This document shows, piece after piece, positions 10,669 to 20,622 of a stretch of 64,000 nucleotides of DNA. The stretch comes from Trichobilharzia regenti (Eukaryota; Platyhelminthes; Trematoda; Strigeidida; Schistosomatidae). The notes beneath the pieces were generated by a model that saw nothing but the letters and a program-made list of their open reading frames with translations, searched no databases and was not told the DNA's origin. Made by a program: the position numbers and the translations under genes. Numbering within the stretch: the stretch's first letter is position 1; each line of letters begins with the position of its first letter. Location of the stretch: NCBI GenBank assembly GCA_944472135.2, contig OX235267.1, positions 21,559,452 through 21,623,451 of the forward strand, written 5' to 3'.

Positions 10669-11740
10669 TATCAATGCAGTCTCATGACTGCAAGTGATGG
10701 TTTCATAGCAAGTGCACAAACCTAACTCCCGCAGCATACAGACGCTGCTGGAAACCTCCGACGAACTGGTTGGGCAATGGCTGCCGTTGTACGACTACGT
10801 TTCCTATAACAGAAGTTAGTGCCACTCTCAGTGGGGCTTTAAAGCTCATGGACTGCAAGGGTCTTTCACCACGGGAGAAGAACGACTACTGCTCAGACAC
10901 CGAAGACGTGACTAGCGTCATCGACAAAACAGTACGTTTTTAATGCGTTTCCGTCGATGAGTGAGTACATTTCAGCACAGAAGAGCACCCACCATATTCC
11001 AGATACCCACACTGCCCTCACTACACCGGATAAGCCCTCCAGTAGCAGTAACGGAAAGACTGGCACGAAGAAGGGGCCTACCAGGGGTCGAAAACATGCA
11101 ACTCAAGTCGCCAGGGGACTGCTAGATCAGGCTTCATCCACACCAGTTGACAGCAGGCAGATAAAATCGACTACCATTAACGAGGCGGACGTCAATGAAT
11201 GGCGCAATGTAGTCTCTCGGAAAAAGCTAGACAAGAACAAGATATTGGCTACACTGCACAGGAAGGACAAAAGGATATTTACGCCGCAGAGCAAAAAAGC
11301 CAAGACAAGAGAGCCTAATCTCTCCGACATGTCGCTCATTCTCCATAAAAGTGGAAGAGACACTGGCCTCCGATCCCAAGGTCAGATCCGAGCGTGACCT
11401 CGGCTTTTTCATGCCTCTTTTTGGTTAGCTACTGCCAAAAACAGCATCAGGCATTAAAATACACAGCGTATATAGAATCGGCCAAAAGCCTGATTCTACA
11501 GTAAGTAAGCCTGTAGGTCGTACTAAACTCCAAAGAAAATAAGGATGCTATTCTAAGCAACTCTCAAATTCTTAAAGGATCAGGCACATATGTCTGTGCC
11601 GACTCAGGCCTGGCAGACCGTGTCAAAAGACAGTCTGCGGCAAAAGAATTAAGCGAACTACGCCGAAACGGCTAGAAGAACCTCAAGATTAAGGGTTTTC
11701 TGGTTGTACGAGTTCGCAGTTTAATCACCGCGAAACATCA
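10660..11740 (+). pseudogene. LINE 5' untranslated region and ORF1 fragment
   Basis: A GC-richer 5' leader (10680-10956) precedes an open frame 10957-11397 of 146 codons, basic and serine/threonine/lysine-rich, with ADVNEWRNVVSRKKLDK. Further downstream, past stops and gaps, a segment near 11575-11700 encodes GTYVCADSGLADRVKRQSAA and LKIKGFLVV, which look like the conserved end of a LINE ORF1 protein. The fragment stops near 11740, exactly where gypsy gag sequence begins. The family assignment is tentative. Confidence 0.5.
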
Positions 11741-12044
11741 GTGGGTAGGCTGGGGAAGCACCAAACTGAGCATGGGATAACCGATCAACGTTCACAGTTA
11801 CTTGCAGTTATTCACGCCCTACCGCGGGAATTCAGCAAGTACGTAACATCACAGATGTTGAGTCCCAAGGTAAGTAACTCGTACGAGTTGCTGAAAGCAT
11901 CCCTCCTCAGGAGAAACGTTCTCACGGACCGAAAACGTCTAGATGAATTATTTCGTAACATCGAGTTAGGAGATCAGTCAGCCGTGAGCATGCTGACAAG
12001 AATGAGAGAAATCGTCGGGCAAAGTCAGTTCGACGAAGGACTAT
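11741..12044 (+). pseudogene. CsRn1-like gypsy gag, N-terminal part
   Basis: The frame encodes LLAVIHALPREFSKYVTSQM, SYELLKASLLRR, LDELFRNIELGDQ and MREIVGQSQFDEGL, a capsid-like gag region. It begins abruptly after LINE sequence, with no LTR or leader, so the element is 5' truncated. At 12044 the frame is cut by the insertion of copy C and resumes at 15929 without loss (DEGL then FRELFLSQLP). Confidence 0.8.
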
Positions 12045-12364
12045 TGTCAATGGAGTTGAAGATTGAACGATCAATTCTTGGTTGTTTGCTTAAAATCAAC
12101 TTCCCCGATTTTCGCGGAGGCATCAATACGACAGTCATCGTCTCATCGGTCGCTGTTCAGAAAGAAGAGTGAAACATCGTCAGAAACCTTAGTTCGTTTA
12201 TTCCTTTTATATGTTGGTGTAACAATAAAGAAATAACTAGCAGCAGATTGGTGTTTTGGTTTTCTCGTCCGTTATAACTAAGCGTTTCTGAAATCTTCAG
12301 GGAACAGCGTGGGCCCTAGCGTAGAGAGAGCTGGGCATTAACGGCTTATGAGACGAGACTGACA
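12045..12364 (+). repeat. 5' LTR of copy C
   Basis: 320 bp from TGTCAATGGAG to GAGACTGACA. It carries AATAAAG near 12224. It differs from the 3' LTR at about 15 positions, nearly all in the last 100 bases, while the first 220 bases are almost the same. Confidence 0.9.
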
Positions 12365-12508
12365 GTTTCTGACGATAGAAACAGATCTGGCGGATTCAAA
12401 CAGTTGGTGAAAGTTTGGATAGTCACCGTTCATCTTTCCTGGTGCCGGTCAAGTCCTCTTTGAACAAGCAATATCTGGAACGTTTTTGGAATTGGGTCAA
12501 GTTCAACA

Positions 12509-14458
12509 ATGCCTGGGTCAAAGAAGGGACAGAGTGTCTTGGATGCAAACAGGAAAGTAAGTCATGGTGACTTGTCTGTTAATTGTAACGATGTGTCTGA
12601 TGTTAAGCATGACATGGTTGATGTTACTGTTTCGCCGTTCAGGGATAATAGGAACATCAAACTCCCTAAATTTGAACCACGGGGTTTCGATGGAAACCCG
12701 GCTGATTATTTACAATTTGTAAAGGAGTTTGAGATCATGCTGAGTGGTTTATTATTAAATGATGAATTGAAGTTAATGTATTTGATGAGATATTGCACTG
12801 GAGATGCTGCAAGAGCTATACAGTGTTGTAAGTTTATGAAGCCAAAAGATGGCTACTACGAGGCTATGAGCACACTACGTCAAAGGTTTGGAAGACCCTC
12901 GGTGATTGCAAGGAAATTATTCAAGGCTGTTGAGGGTAATGGTGGTCAATTACAGGATGACTCCCAGGCACTCACTGAGTTTTTAGATAATTTGCTAATT
13001 TACAAGAATGGAATGATTTCGATTAATCGAATGAGTGACCTCAACTCGAGTTTTATCCTAGAAGTAATAGCAAGACGTCTACCCACCCGACTGCAAAGGA
13101 AGTGGGTGAAGATGAGCTCCCGTATGGAGGATGAGGGTATCGAGCCGAAATTTGATGATATCCTGAAACTAGTAAAAGATAGTGTCAATCAATCTATGAG
13201 CAAGTTTGCCAGTATATTGAATCTCACCCCTAGAATAGAGCAGTCTGAGGGTAAAACGCACTCCTTGATGACGAATAAGCCTCAGAGAGGTGGATATCGA
13301 GAAGACTCCATGATGTCTAGTAATGCATATAGACCTAGTGAGTGTAACAGGTTTCGTAGTACATGCTGAACAGATAAGTTACAAGATGCAAGACAAACAC
13401 GGCTTTGTTTTACACGTGTGCAAGAGGTGCATACAGAAGTGAACTGTGAACCAGTGAGCAAGTTCAGTGATAAGCTGAATGTAAACTCCAGTTCTGACTC
13501 CGAATTGTGTGACGATAACTGTGCGGTCAGGAAGTCTGTAGTTGCAACTGGTAAGCCGTTGCTGAATAGAGTATCACAGAATAGAGACACTGCTTCAGAG
13601 TGGAGTTCTGACTCCAAAAGTTTACAAAGTATAACTAGTCGGAGTGAAGTTATAAAACCTTTAATGATTTGTGAGGAGGAACCAAAATTGTCTACTTCTG
13701 TTATTAAAGAGTTTGAAAATGATGAACTTGACGGTAAATTGAATATTTGTGATAATGGTCATGATAGTGCAGATTTGTCTTTGGTTGATCATGATGAAAT
13801 GGAGGGAATGCCTACTACTGCTAAGTTAAATAAAGGTTCCGTACAACTTGAACGTGAAGTAGAATTGAATGCATTTGCAGAAGGCATGCATACTTGTCAA
13901 ACCGTCAGTGCAATTGATCAGAGTGAAGCCCACCAATCATCAGATGCTAGTGTTAAACCTGAGCTGATAGTAAAACACACCAGTGGTGGTGGTCTTGCAG
14001 GTATACAAATTTCTGAAAAGCGAGCAACAACAGCTTTTGATCCACTTCTAAGTTCATCAACTGATATCAATCAGTCGTCGTTGGTGTTTTCATCCACAAT
14101 GAAAGAGACACCCATGAACTCAAGTATCTTGTGCAATGACTATGGTAGTATCAGTTCGTTTGAAAGGACGAATATCAATGGTCAGTTAAGTGAGGATAAG
14201 CTAAGTGTAAACAAGAGAGTAATTGTTAAATTGACTTCCATGAATAAAGGCATTTCTAGTTTCAAGTTACTATTTGAATGCTATTTTCTTTGGTGTAAAT
14301 CACTCTGTTTCTACACTTGGTTGACCAGATACTTCGTGTGTTTGTTCGTCATCTACGTTCTACGACACAATGACATGGGCGTGTTACCGTTCAGATTTGA
14401 GGATATAGACGATAGAAGGAAGTCAGCAAATGAACTCTGCGACGATTTTCCAACCTAG
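12509..14458 (+). pseudogene. Gag-like gene of copy C, one internal stop
   Basis: A single frame of 649 codons is open except for one TGA at 13367-13369, where copy B has TCA. Residues about 50-190 are a BEL/Pao-like gag domain (DUF1759-like; LPKFEPRGFDGNPADY). A cysteine-containing patch follows near residues 275-320 in the place of a zinc knuckle. Residues 320-525 are acidic, serine-rich and low in complexity. Residues about 584-617 form a strongly hydrophobic, aromatic and cysteine-rich stretch (starting FKLLFECYFLWC), unusual for gag. The protein ends ELCDDFPT. Apart from the one stop it could make a full-length gag-like protein. What the hydrophobic segment does is unknown; it may be a leftover of a lost downstream gene. 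Confidence 0.75.
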
Positions 14459-15040
14459 AGCGTCAACCTGAGAAGGGTTGTAGGCGTACTGCTGTAAGTC
14501 CTACAATTCTTCAAAGGGTAGCGCATCAATGAGCAGTGCAATGTGCTTGGTGTATGATCTTGTACATATGTTCATATTGTATATACTGAATTGATATCAT
14601 CTGTCATCTAGCTGTTGGTAATTCTGTTTGTGTCCGGACGACTTCCACTTGGATCATCAACCTGAGAAGGAATGTAGGCGTACTGCTGTAAGTCCTACAG
14701 TTCTTCAAGAGTAGTTTGCCGTGCCAGAATACTTAACATTTGATGTGTTGATTGTATATATGTTTGTGTTAAATAATTGTGGGAGTTCCAATCGATGTAA
14801 TTGTTGGTTAATCTTGTTTGTGTCCGTACATTCCACAAATTACAATCGTCAACCTGAGAAGGGTTGTAGGCGTACTGGTGTAAGTCCTGCAATTCTTCAA
14901 AGGAATTCCACCAAGACATGATCGGCGAGGTTGCTTGTACTATTTGTATATACGTGTGGTGTGTCATAGCAATTGGTGTATTTTGGATTCATTGTGTTTA
15001 CTTGTTGTTTCCGTATCTTGTTGTTATTGCGTAATTTTGT
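14459..15040 (+). repeat. Three tandem repeats of about 190 bp, copy C
   Basis: CAACCTGAGAAGG plus GTAGGCGTACTG occurs at about 14463, 14650 and 14849, each followed by GTAAGTCCTAC and TTCTTCAA. Units are 185-195 bp with conserved heads of about 55 bases and diverged bodies. The array begins immediately after the gag stop codon. Each head can form a GTAGG/CCTAC hairpin. Confidence 0.8.
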
Positions 15041-15604
15041 TAAAATTTTCGTCGTGATTATTTCTGAAGTTGTTTCGAGTCTTCTACATCCATGAATGAA
15101 TTGATTGATGTTAAGGACAGCAGATGGGTCGTATACGCCGGGGAGGCTATTGCTGAGAATGAAATGCACACGGAGATAATTGTTAGCTGCGGTCCGACAC
15201 GCCGGGGAGAAAGAGTGTAAACGACTGAGGCTCGCATGCGTCACCGCTACTAGAACTGAGGCAGAATGAGTGACAAGCGATTTCAGTGATAATTGATAGT
15301 GAATAGAAAAGAGGATGCTTGAAGAGTATCATGAGTTGCTGCTATGGTCACGTTGCATTCTGCAAGAGTCATTCTAGTAAGTGGCGATTGTGTTGGAAGA
15401 TTTCAAGAGGTAGTCTCTGTCTGGAGGCGCAGGTCGTCACCGATGTGTGAGATTGTGCTGTGGGTATGCTTGTGGTGTGTTGGCTTTTCTGTTTGTTTTC
15501 CATTTCAGCTCTGCCCGTGTGACCCAGGTTCTCGCAATGGCATCCAAGTCAACGTGTATTGGTCGTGAAGGAAAAAAGGGTTGGATCCCTTTTTTGCCGG
15601 GGAG
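15041..15604 (+). other. Non-coding 3' internal region of copy C
   Basis: 564 bases between the tandem repeats and the 3' LTR. It contains three CCCGGCG or CCGGGGA boxes (15136, 15202 and 15596). The last, CCGGGGAG, abuts the LTR and may be the polypurine primer. Long minus-strand frames here are also present in copies A and B but resemble no known protein. Confidence 0.6.
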
Positions 15605-15923
15605 TGTCAATGGAGTTGAAGATTGAACGATCAATTCTTGGTTGTTTGCTTAAATTCAACTTCCCCGATTTTCGCGGAGGCATCAATACGACAGTCATCG
15701 TCTCATCGGTCGCTGTTCAGAAAGAAGAGTGAAACATCGTCAGAAACCTTAGTTCGTTTATTCCTTTTATATGTTGGTGTAACAATAAAGAAATAACTAG
15801 CAGCAGATTGGTGTTTTGGTTTTTGCGTCCGTTATTACTAAGCGTTTCTGAACCTCAAAGGAACACCTTGGGCCCTAGCGTAGCGAGAGCTGGGCATTAA
15901 CGGTTTATGAGACGAGACTGACA
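15605..15923 (+). repeat. 3' LTR of copy C
   Basis: 319 bp from TGTCAATGGAG to GAGACTGACA, next to the duplicate GCTAT. It has AATAAAG near 15784. Confidence 0.9.
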
Positions 15924-15928
15924 GCTAT

Positions 15929-16359
15929 TTAGAGAACTCTTCTTATCCTAGTTCCCACAGTCTGTGCAGACCGTACTTGTGACACTTCAGGGTACTGTAA
16001 TAGAGGATTTAGCAATTACTGCAGATAGGATTCTAGATATTACCAAACGGTCTGTTCCCGAAATATGCTCGATGACTAAGCAGACTTCGAGTAAGGATAC
16101 TGCAAGGATAGAGTTATGCAACTCGCTTCAGCAGATGTTTAGGTCAAACATGCATTCTAAATCCTCCGACCGTCGTCCTAAATCTCCTCAACGCAGGAAC
16201 TCACGTGGTCGATCTAAGTCCAAACCACGTTCACTGGAAATCCCTGACTGGTGCTGGTACCACAACACCTATGGCCAAGAAGCGAAGTGTTGCCGTAAGC
16301 CTTGTAACTTCGGAAATGTCTCAAAGTCTGCGGGAAACTATCCCGCCGGCACGCGTTAG
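15929..16359 (+). pseudogene. CsRn1-like gypsy gag, C-terminal part
   Basis: The frame continues from the N-terminal part: FRELFLSQLP, then a helix-rich stretch, a basic region rich in R, S and P (RRPKSPQRRNSRGRSKSK), and the zinc motif WCWYHNTYGQEAKCCRKPC near 16246-16305. A CHCC zinc motif of this form is characteristic of the CsRn1 clade, which includes Boudicca of Schistosoma mansoni. The gag frame ends at 16359 and pol follows in another frame. Confidence 0.88.
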
Positions 16360-16406
16360 CGGCAACCGTCGCCGGTGGCACTAGCCGCCTTCTTTACATC
16401 CGTGAT

Positions 16407-17639
16407 GTGATAAGCCAGACTCGATACTTATTCGACACAGGCGCCGAAGTCAGCGTCCTTCCTGCTACAGCAGCAGATCGACAGAAGGAACCTAACTTCA
16501 ACTTACAGGCTGCAAATGGAAAACCAATCGCGACCTTTGGTAGGAAATACGTCTGTCTGAACGTAGGTTTACGCAAACCTATTCGATGGATTTTCCTTCT
16601 CGCTGACGTTACAATGCCCATCATTGGCACGGACCTACTTAATCATCATGGTTTACTCGTAGACGTCCGCCGAAAACGACTGGTTGACAATACTACTAGT
16701 CTGTCTGTCAAAAGCATCAGCTACATAGGCCCTAGTTTGTCACCCGTTAAGATAAAGGCAATCCTTGATCCAACTTTTCAACCTATTGTTGACAAGTATC
16801 CGGAACTTAATTGCCCGTCGAACGACCTACCGTGCATAACCAGCAATGTTATGCACCACATCATTACCACAGGACAACCTGTGACATCTAAAGCACGACG
16901 ATTAGCTCCTGACAAACTGAGATTCGCCAGGAATGAATTTGACCATATGCTTACCCTTGGCATCATTCGACCTTCGAATAGCCCATGGGCATCCCCACTT
17001 CATATGGTTCCGAAAAAGGATAGCAATGATTGGCGACCCACCGGTGATTACCGACGAGTGAATGCCAAAACAACCCCAGATTGCTACCCGTTGCCTCATA
17101 TACACGACTTGACGGCAACCCTATCCGCCGCGACTATATTCCCCAAAATCGACTTGGTTAAAGCGTATAACCAAATCCCGATGGCAACAGAAGACATCCC
17201 GAAAACGGCTATCATTACGCGCTTCGGATTTTTTGAATTTCTACATATGCCATTCGGTCTCCAGAATGCAGCCCAAACATTCCAAGTCTTCCTTGATGAA
17301 GTATTTCGCGGTCTCGACTTTGTATACGCATACTTAGACGACTGCATCTTTGCCAGTCCAGATAAGGAATCTCACCTTAGGCACTTGGACTTGGCATTTG
17401 AAAGGTTACGCCAACATGGTGTTACCATCAATATTCAAAAGTGTCAAATCGGTGTTGACTCACTCGACTTCCTGGGTCACACTATTGACTACAAGGGCAT
17501 TCGCCCACTGGCTAATAAGGTCGAGGCTATGCTGAACTTTCCAGAGCCACAGACGGTGAAATGTCTCCGCACTTTTAATGGCTTAGTAAGTTATTATCGA
17601 CGCTTTTTTCCAACTGTGCCTCTTTGTTTCAGCCATTAA
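16407..17639 (+). pseudogene. CsRn1-like gypsy pol: protease and reverse transcriptase
   Basis: The frame contains the aspartic protease motif FDTGAEVSVLPAT (from residue 8) and IIGTDLLNHHGLLVD. Reverse transcriptase follows: ARRLAPDKL, SPWASPLHMVPKK, DWRPTGDYRRVN, PKIDLVKAYNQIPM, MPFGLQNAAQTFQ and the catalytic YAYLDDCIFAS near residue 308. It runs through the thumb (FLGHTIDYKGIRPL) and then loses frame near 17610-17625. The next entry is in frame 2. It follows gag after a short overlap-free gap. Confidence 0.9.
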
Positions 17640-19453
17640 CAGACCTCCTTCGAGGGAATAACAAGTCCATAGAACTTGACGCGTCTGATCGAAATGCCAC
17701 ACTTCTGATGTATCAGAATCCAACGGCACCGTTAAGTATCTCGGTTGATGCATCAAACACTGCAATCGGCGCAGTTCTACAACAGCTAGTTAACAAAGAG
17801 TGGTAACCACTCGCCTTTTTCTCCAGGCGCCTTCAATTAGCTGAAACGAAGTACAGCACATTCGGCACAGAACTTCTGGCTATGTACTGTGCTATACGAC
17901 ATTTTTGACATTCGGTACAGGGTCGTGAATTCACAAATTTTACTGATCACAAACCTCTGACGTACTCTCTGAACTCACCTTCAGATAAGTATTCACCTAG
18001 GGAATCGCGATAACTAGATTACGTTTCACAGTTTACATCAGATATTCGCCATGTATCCGGAGTAAACAACACTGTGGCAGATGCCTTGTCGCGCGTTTGT
18101 TCCCTCACCCAAATCGACGGCAAAGACCTTGTAAAACTGGCTCGTCTTCAAAAAGAAGATACTGAGCTTCAACATGAGTTGTCGAAAACAACCCCACAAC
18201 TAGCTGAGAAACCCTTAGGTATGGGAAGAGATACTATTCTATGTGACATTTCCACGAATACTCCTCGCCCCATCGTGCCTAAAAGTTATCGCCGTAACAT
18301 CTTCAATACGTTGCATGGCTTATCTTACCCAGGTATTCGAACTACTGTCAAGCTCGTGACTAGTCGGTTTTGTTGGCCTGGCATTAATAAAGAAGTAGGG
18401 GAATGGGCACACACGTGCTTAGCTTGTCAAAAGTGCAGGTTAATAAGACACACCAAAAGCCCACTTGGCACCTTTCTTCTCCCTGACGCTCGTTTCGAAC
18501 ACGTCCATATAGATTTGGTTGGACCCCTTCCTGAATCCCATGGATATACTTATATTTTAACTTGCATCGATCGATTCACACGATGGCCGGTAGCAGTACC
18601 CATCAAGGATGTATCTGCTGAAGCAGTCGCACGCGTCTTCGTAGAAAGATGGATCGCTAACTTTGGATGCCCATCTTCCATAACAACTGATCGCGGGCGG
18701 TAATTCGAAAGTGGCTTGTTCTTCACCCTGACTAAAATCATAGGTTGCATGCGTTTTCGAACAACAGCCTACCATCCTCAAGCTAATGGGATGGTAGAAC
18801 GTCTACATAGACAGCTGAAAGCTGGTCTGTCAGCCGCAAACACCACCCATTGGACTGAATCCCTGCCGTTAGTTCTCCTAAGGATACGAAACGCCTTGAA
18901 AACCGATGCTGGTTGTACTAGCGCCGAGCTAGTATATGGCACGACACTACGACTGCCTGGTGAATTCGTTTCTCGCTTGAGCTTCCCATCGGTGGTAGAT
19001 CATGCTTCATACGTCAGCAGGCTTACAAACGCAATGCGTTCAGTTAAACCTGCTCCCCTTCGTTTACAGTCCATTGATTTTTTCGTTCACCCGTGTTTAA
19101 AAACTTCTTCACATGTATTTGTTCGTCGCGACTCTGTGCGCAGACCACTAGAACCTCCATACGACGGACCTTATAAAGTAATTAAACGTTCTGATAAATT
19201 CTTTGTCTTGGACAAAAAAGGCAGCGAGGACACCGTCAGCATTGACCGCCTGAAACCGGCTTACTTGGAGGGTAATCCTATTAGCATAGAGCTCAACGTA
19301 CCCCGAAATCCACAAGTAACAGAAGATCGTTTAGACATCGATGAAGTCACTGGCACAGCGACAGCTACCGAACCTTCTATCGAGCCTACCAAGAAAACCC
19401 GTTCTGGACGCACCGTAAGGTTCACAGAATATCTGCACACTTATTTGACTTAA
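17624..19453 (+). pseudogene. CsRn1-like gypsy pol: RNase H and integrase, four in-frame stops
   Basis: One continuous frame (frame 2) encodes RNase H (SISVDASNTAIGAVLQQ, then YSTFGTELLAMYCAIRHF and TDHKPLTY) and integrase: the HHCC zinc site (LHGLSYPG and CLACQKC), core motifs [15 protein letters not shown] and YHPQANGMVERLHR, and a C-terminal tail. Stops at about 17804, 17906, 18011 and 18702 interrupt it. In the family context each lies where a glutamine or arginine codon is expected, so each fits a single C-to-T change. The frame ends at 19453 with RFTEYLHTYLT. Confidence 0.88.
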
Positions 19454-19887
19454 CGAAGTCGTGTGACTCACGCAACTCATTCGTTTGTGGTACTGACTAT
19501 TTTTTTTGACGTATCAATTTTTTTATATACAGTACCACCGAACACAAAAAATTTTTTTCAACAGTTCATGTAACATACACAAAAAAATTAATTAGATGTA
19601 TTTTTTTCAATGTTCTGAACTTGGCATTATTTTACTGTGTAGTAAATGCACATCAATTTTTTAACCAAAAAGCTGATTTGGTACATTTTCCTCAAGCATC
19701 CCCGCCATTTGGTACCTCGTCGTGTAACGTGCACGATCACTAGCTAGCTAAGCGTTCGTCTGACGGCTTGTTTTGGTCCTGAAATATATTACGAGGTTTG
19801 GACGATCAATTATTGGCTTTTGCTTTGTTTTCGGTACGCAAGAATAATTTAGAGGTTGTGTAAGAGAATACCGCCAACCCTCTAAAG
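19454..19887 (+). repeat. 3' end region and likely LTR of the CsRn1-like element
   Basis: After the pol stop there are about 270 bases of T-rich DNA and then a segment from 19691 that recurs at 26815-27016. A plausible LTR begins TGTAACGTGCACG at 19723 and ends near 19887, matching the better kept end CTCTTACA of the second copy. The right end here is diverged, and no 5' LTR survives for comparison, so the boundaries are uncertain. Confidence 0.5.
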
Positions 19888-20622
19888 CTTGCTCCAGAAA
19901 CTCCCGGAGCCTGCTGAGTAAACGGACTGAGCTGGTTAACATGCCAGACTCCGGAAACCCAGGTGTAATTATCATCTCAGAGACATAATAATAAAAATAA
20001 TAATAATTTTATTTTCATATAAACATAAATTTACATGAAAATGCATGTCATTTTTACAGACACGATCAAGTATGTTATAATGTCAAATCTTAAATTGTCT
20101 ACAAGTTAATAATGTTTCAACAGTTAAATATTTGATACATATATATAATTACACTCATTGTCTAAACCAGGCCGTATAGTTATTGAATTGTACAGGAAAG
20201 AGGCTACAGTCAGTTCGCGCTCCTTGAATAAGACGTGCTTTTCCTCCCTAACCGGAAATATCCAATTTTGTGAATTATTCGTTTGGGAAACCTGATCTTC
20301 CTATCCGGCGAATTTTTATTCAACCATTTCTTCCTCACCGAGCCTGTGTGTGGTACTTCCCGCTGTCTCGAACTACTGCCAAAGCTTCAGGTGCTACTTC
20401 TGTAGCAACACCCTCCTCACTCTTTCAAATATACAGGACTTGTGGGTCTGTTACGTGATTGCTGTGAAACCGAATAACCCGAAAGTTACAGGTAAAGTCT
20501 AAAGCTTTTACTTACATACTTTATCCTTCTTTTCTGCGCTCTCTATTGTCTTTTGCTGTAAGTCTATTGGACAAAATAACAGTCTCTTATTATTTAATCA
20601 CCAGTATTAATTTAGGAGTAAA
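19888..20622 (+). other. Likely 5' untranslated region of the CR1-like LINE
   Basis: No gene. A (AATAAT)-type low-complexity stretch at 19985-20015 and a TA-rich stretch near 20140 are present. From about 20200 the base composition becomes more even and the sequence leads into the LINE ORF1, so the element probably starts between 20160 and 20260. No target duplication was identified. Confidence 0.4.

Larger units (their letters stand above)
12045..15923 (+). mobile_element. Copy C of the gag-only LTR element, full length
   Basis: A complete 3.88-kb element: 5' LTR 12045-12364, internal region 12365-15604, 3' LTR 15605-15923. It is flanked by ACTAT (12040-12044) and GCTAT (15924-15928), a 5-bp target duplication with one mismatch. 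Removing the element and one duplicate restores the gag reading frame of the host gypsy element. The internal region holds one gag-like gene and a non-coding 3' part with tandem repeats, and no enzyme genes. No clear tRNA primer site is seen after the 5' LTR. Confidence 0.88.
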
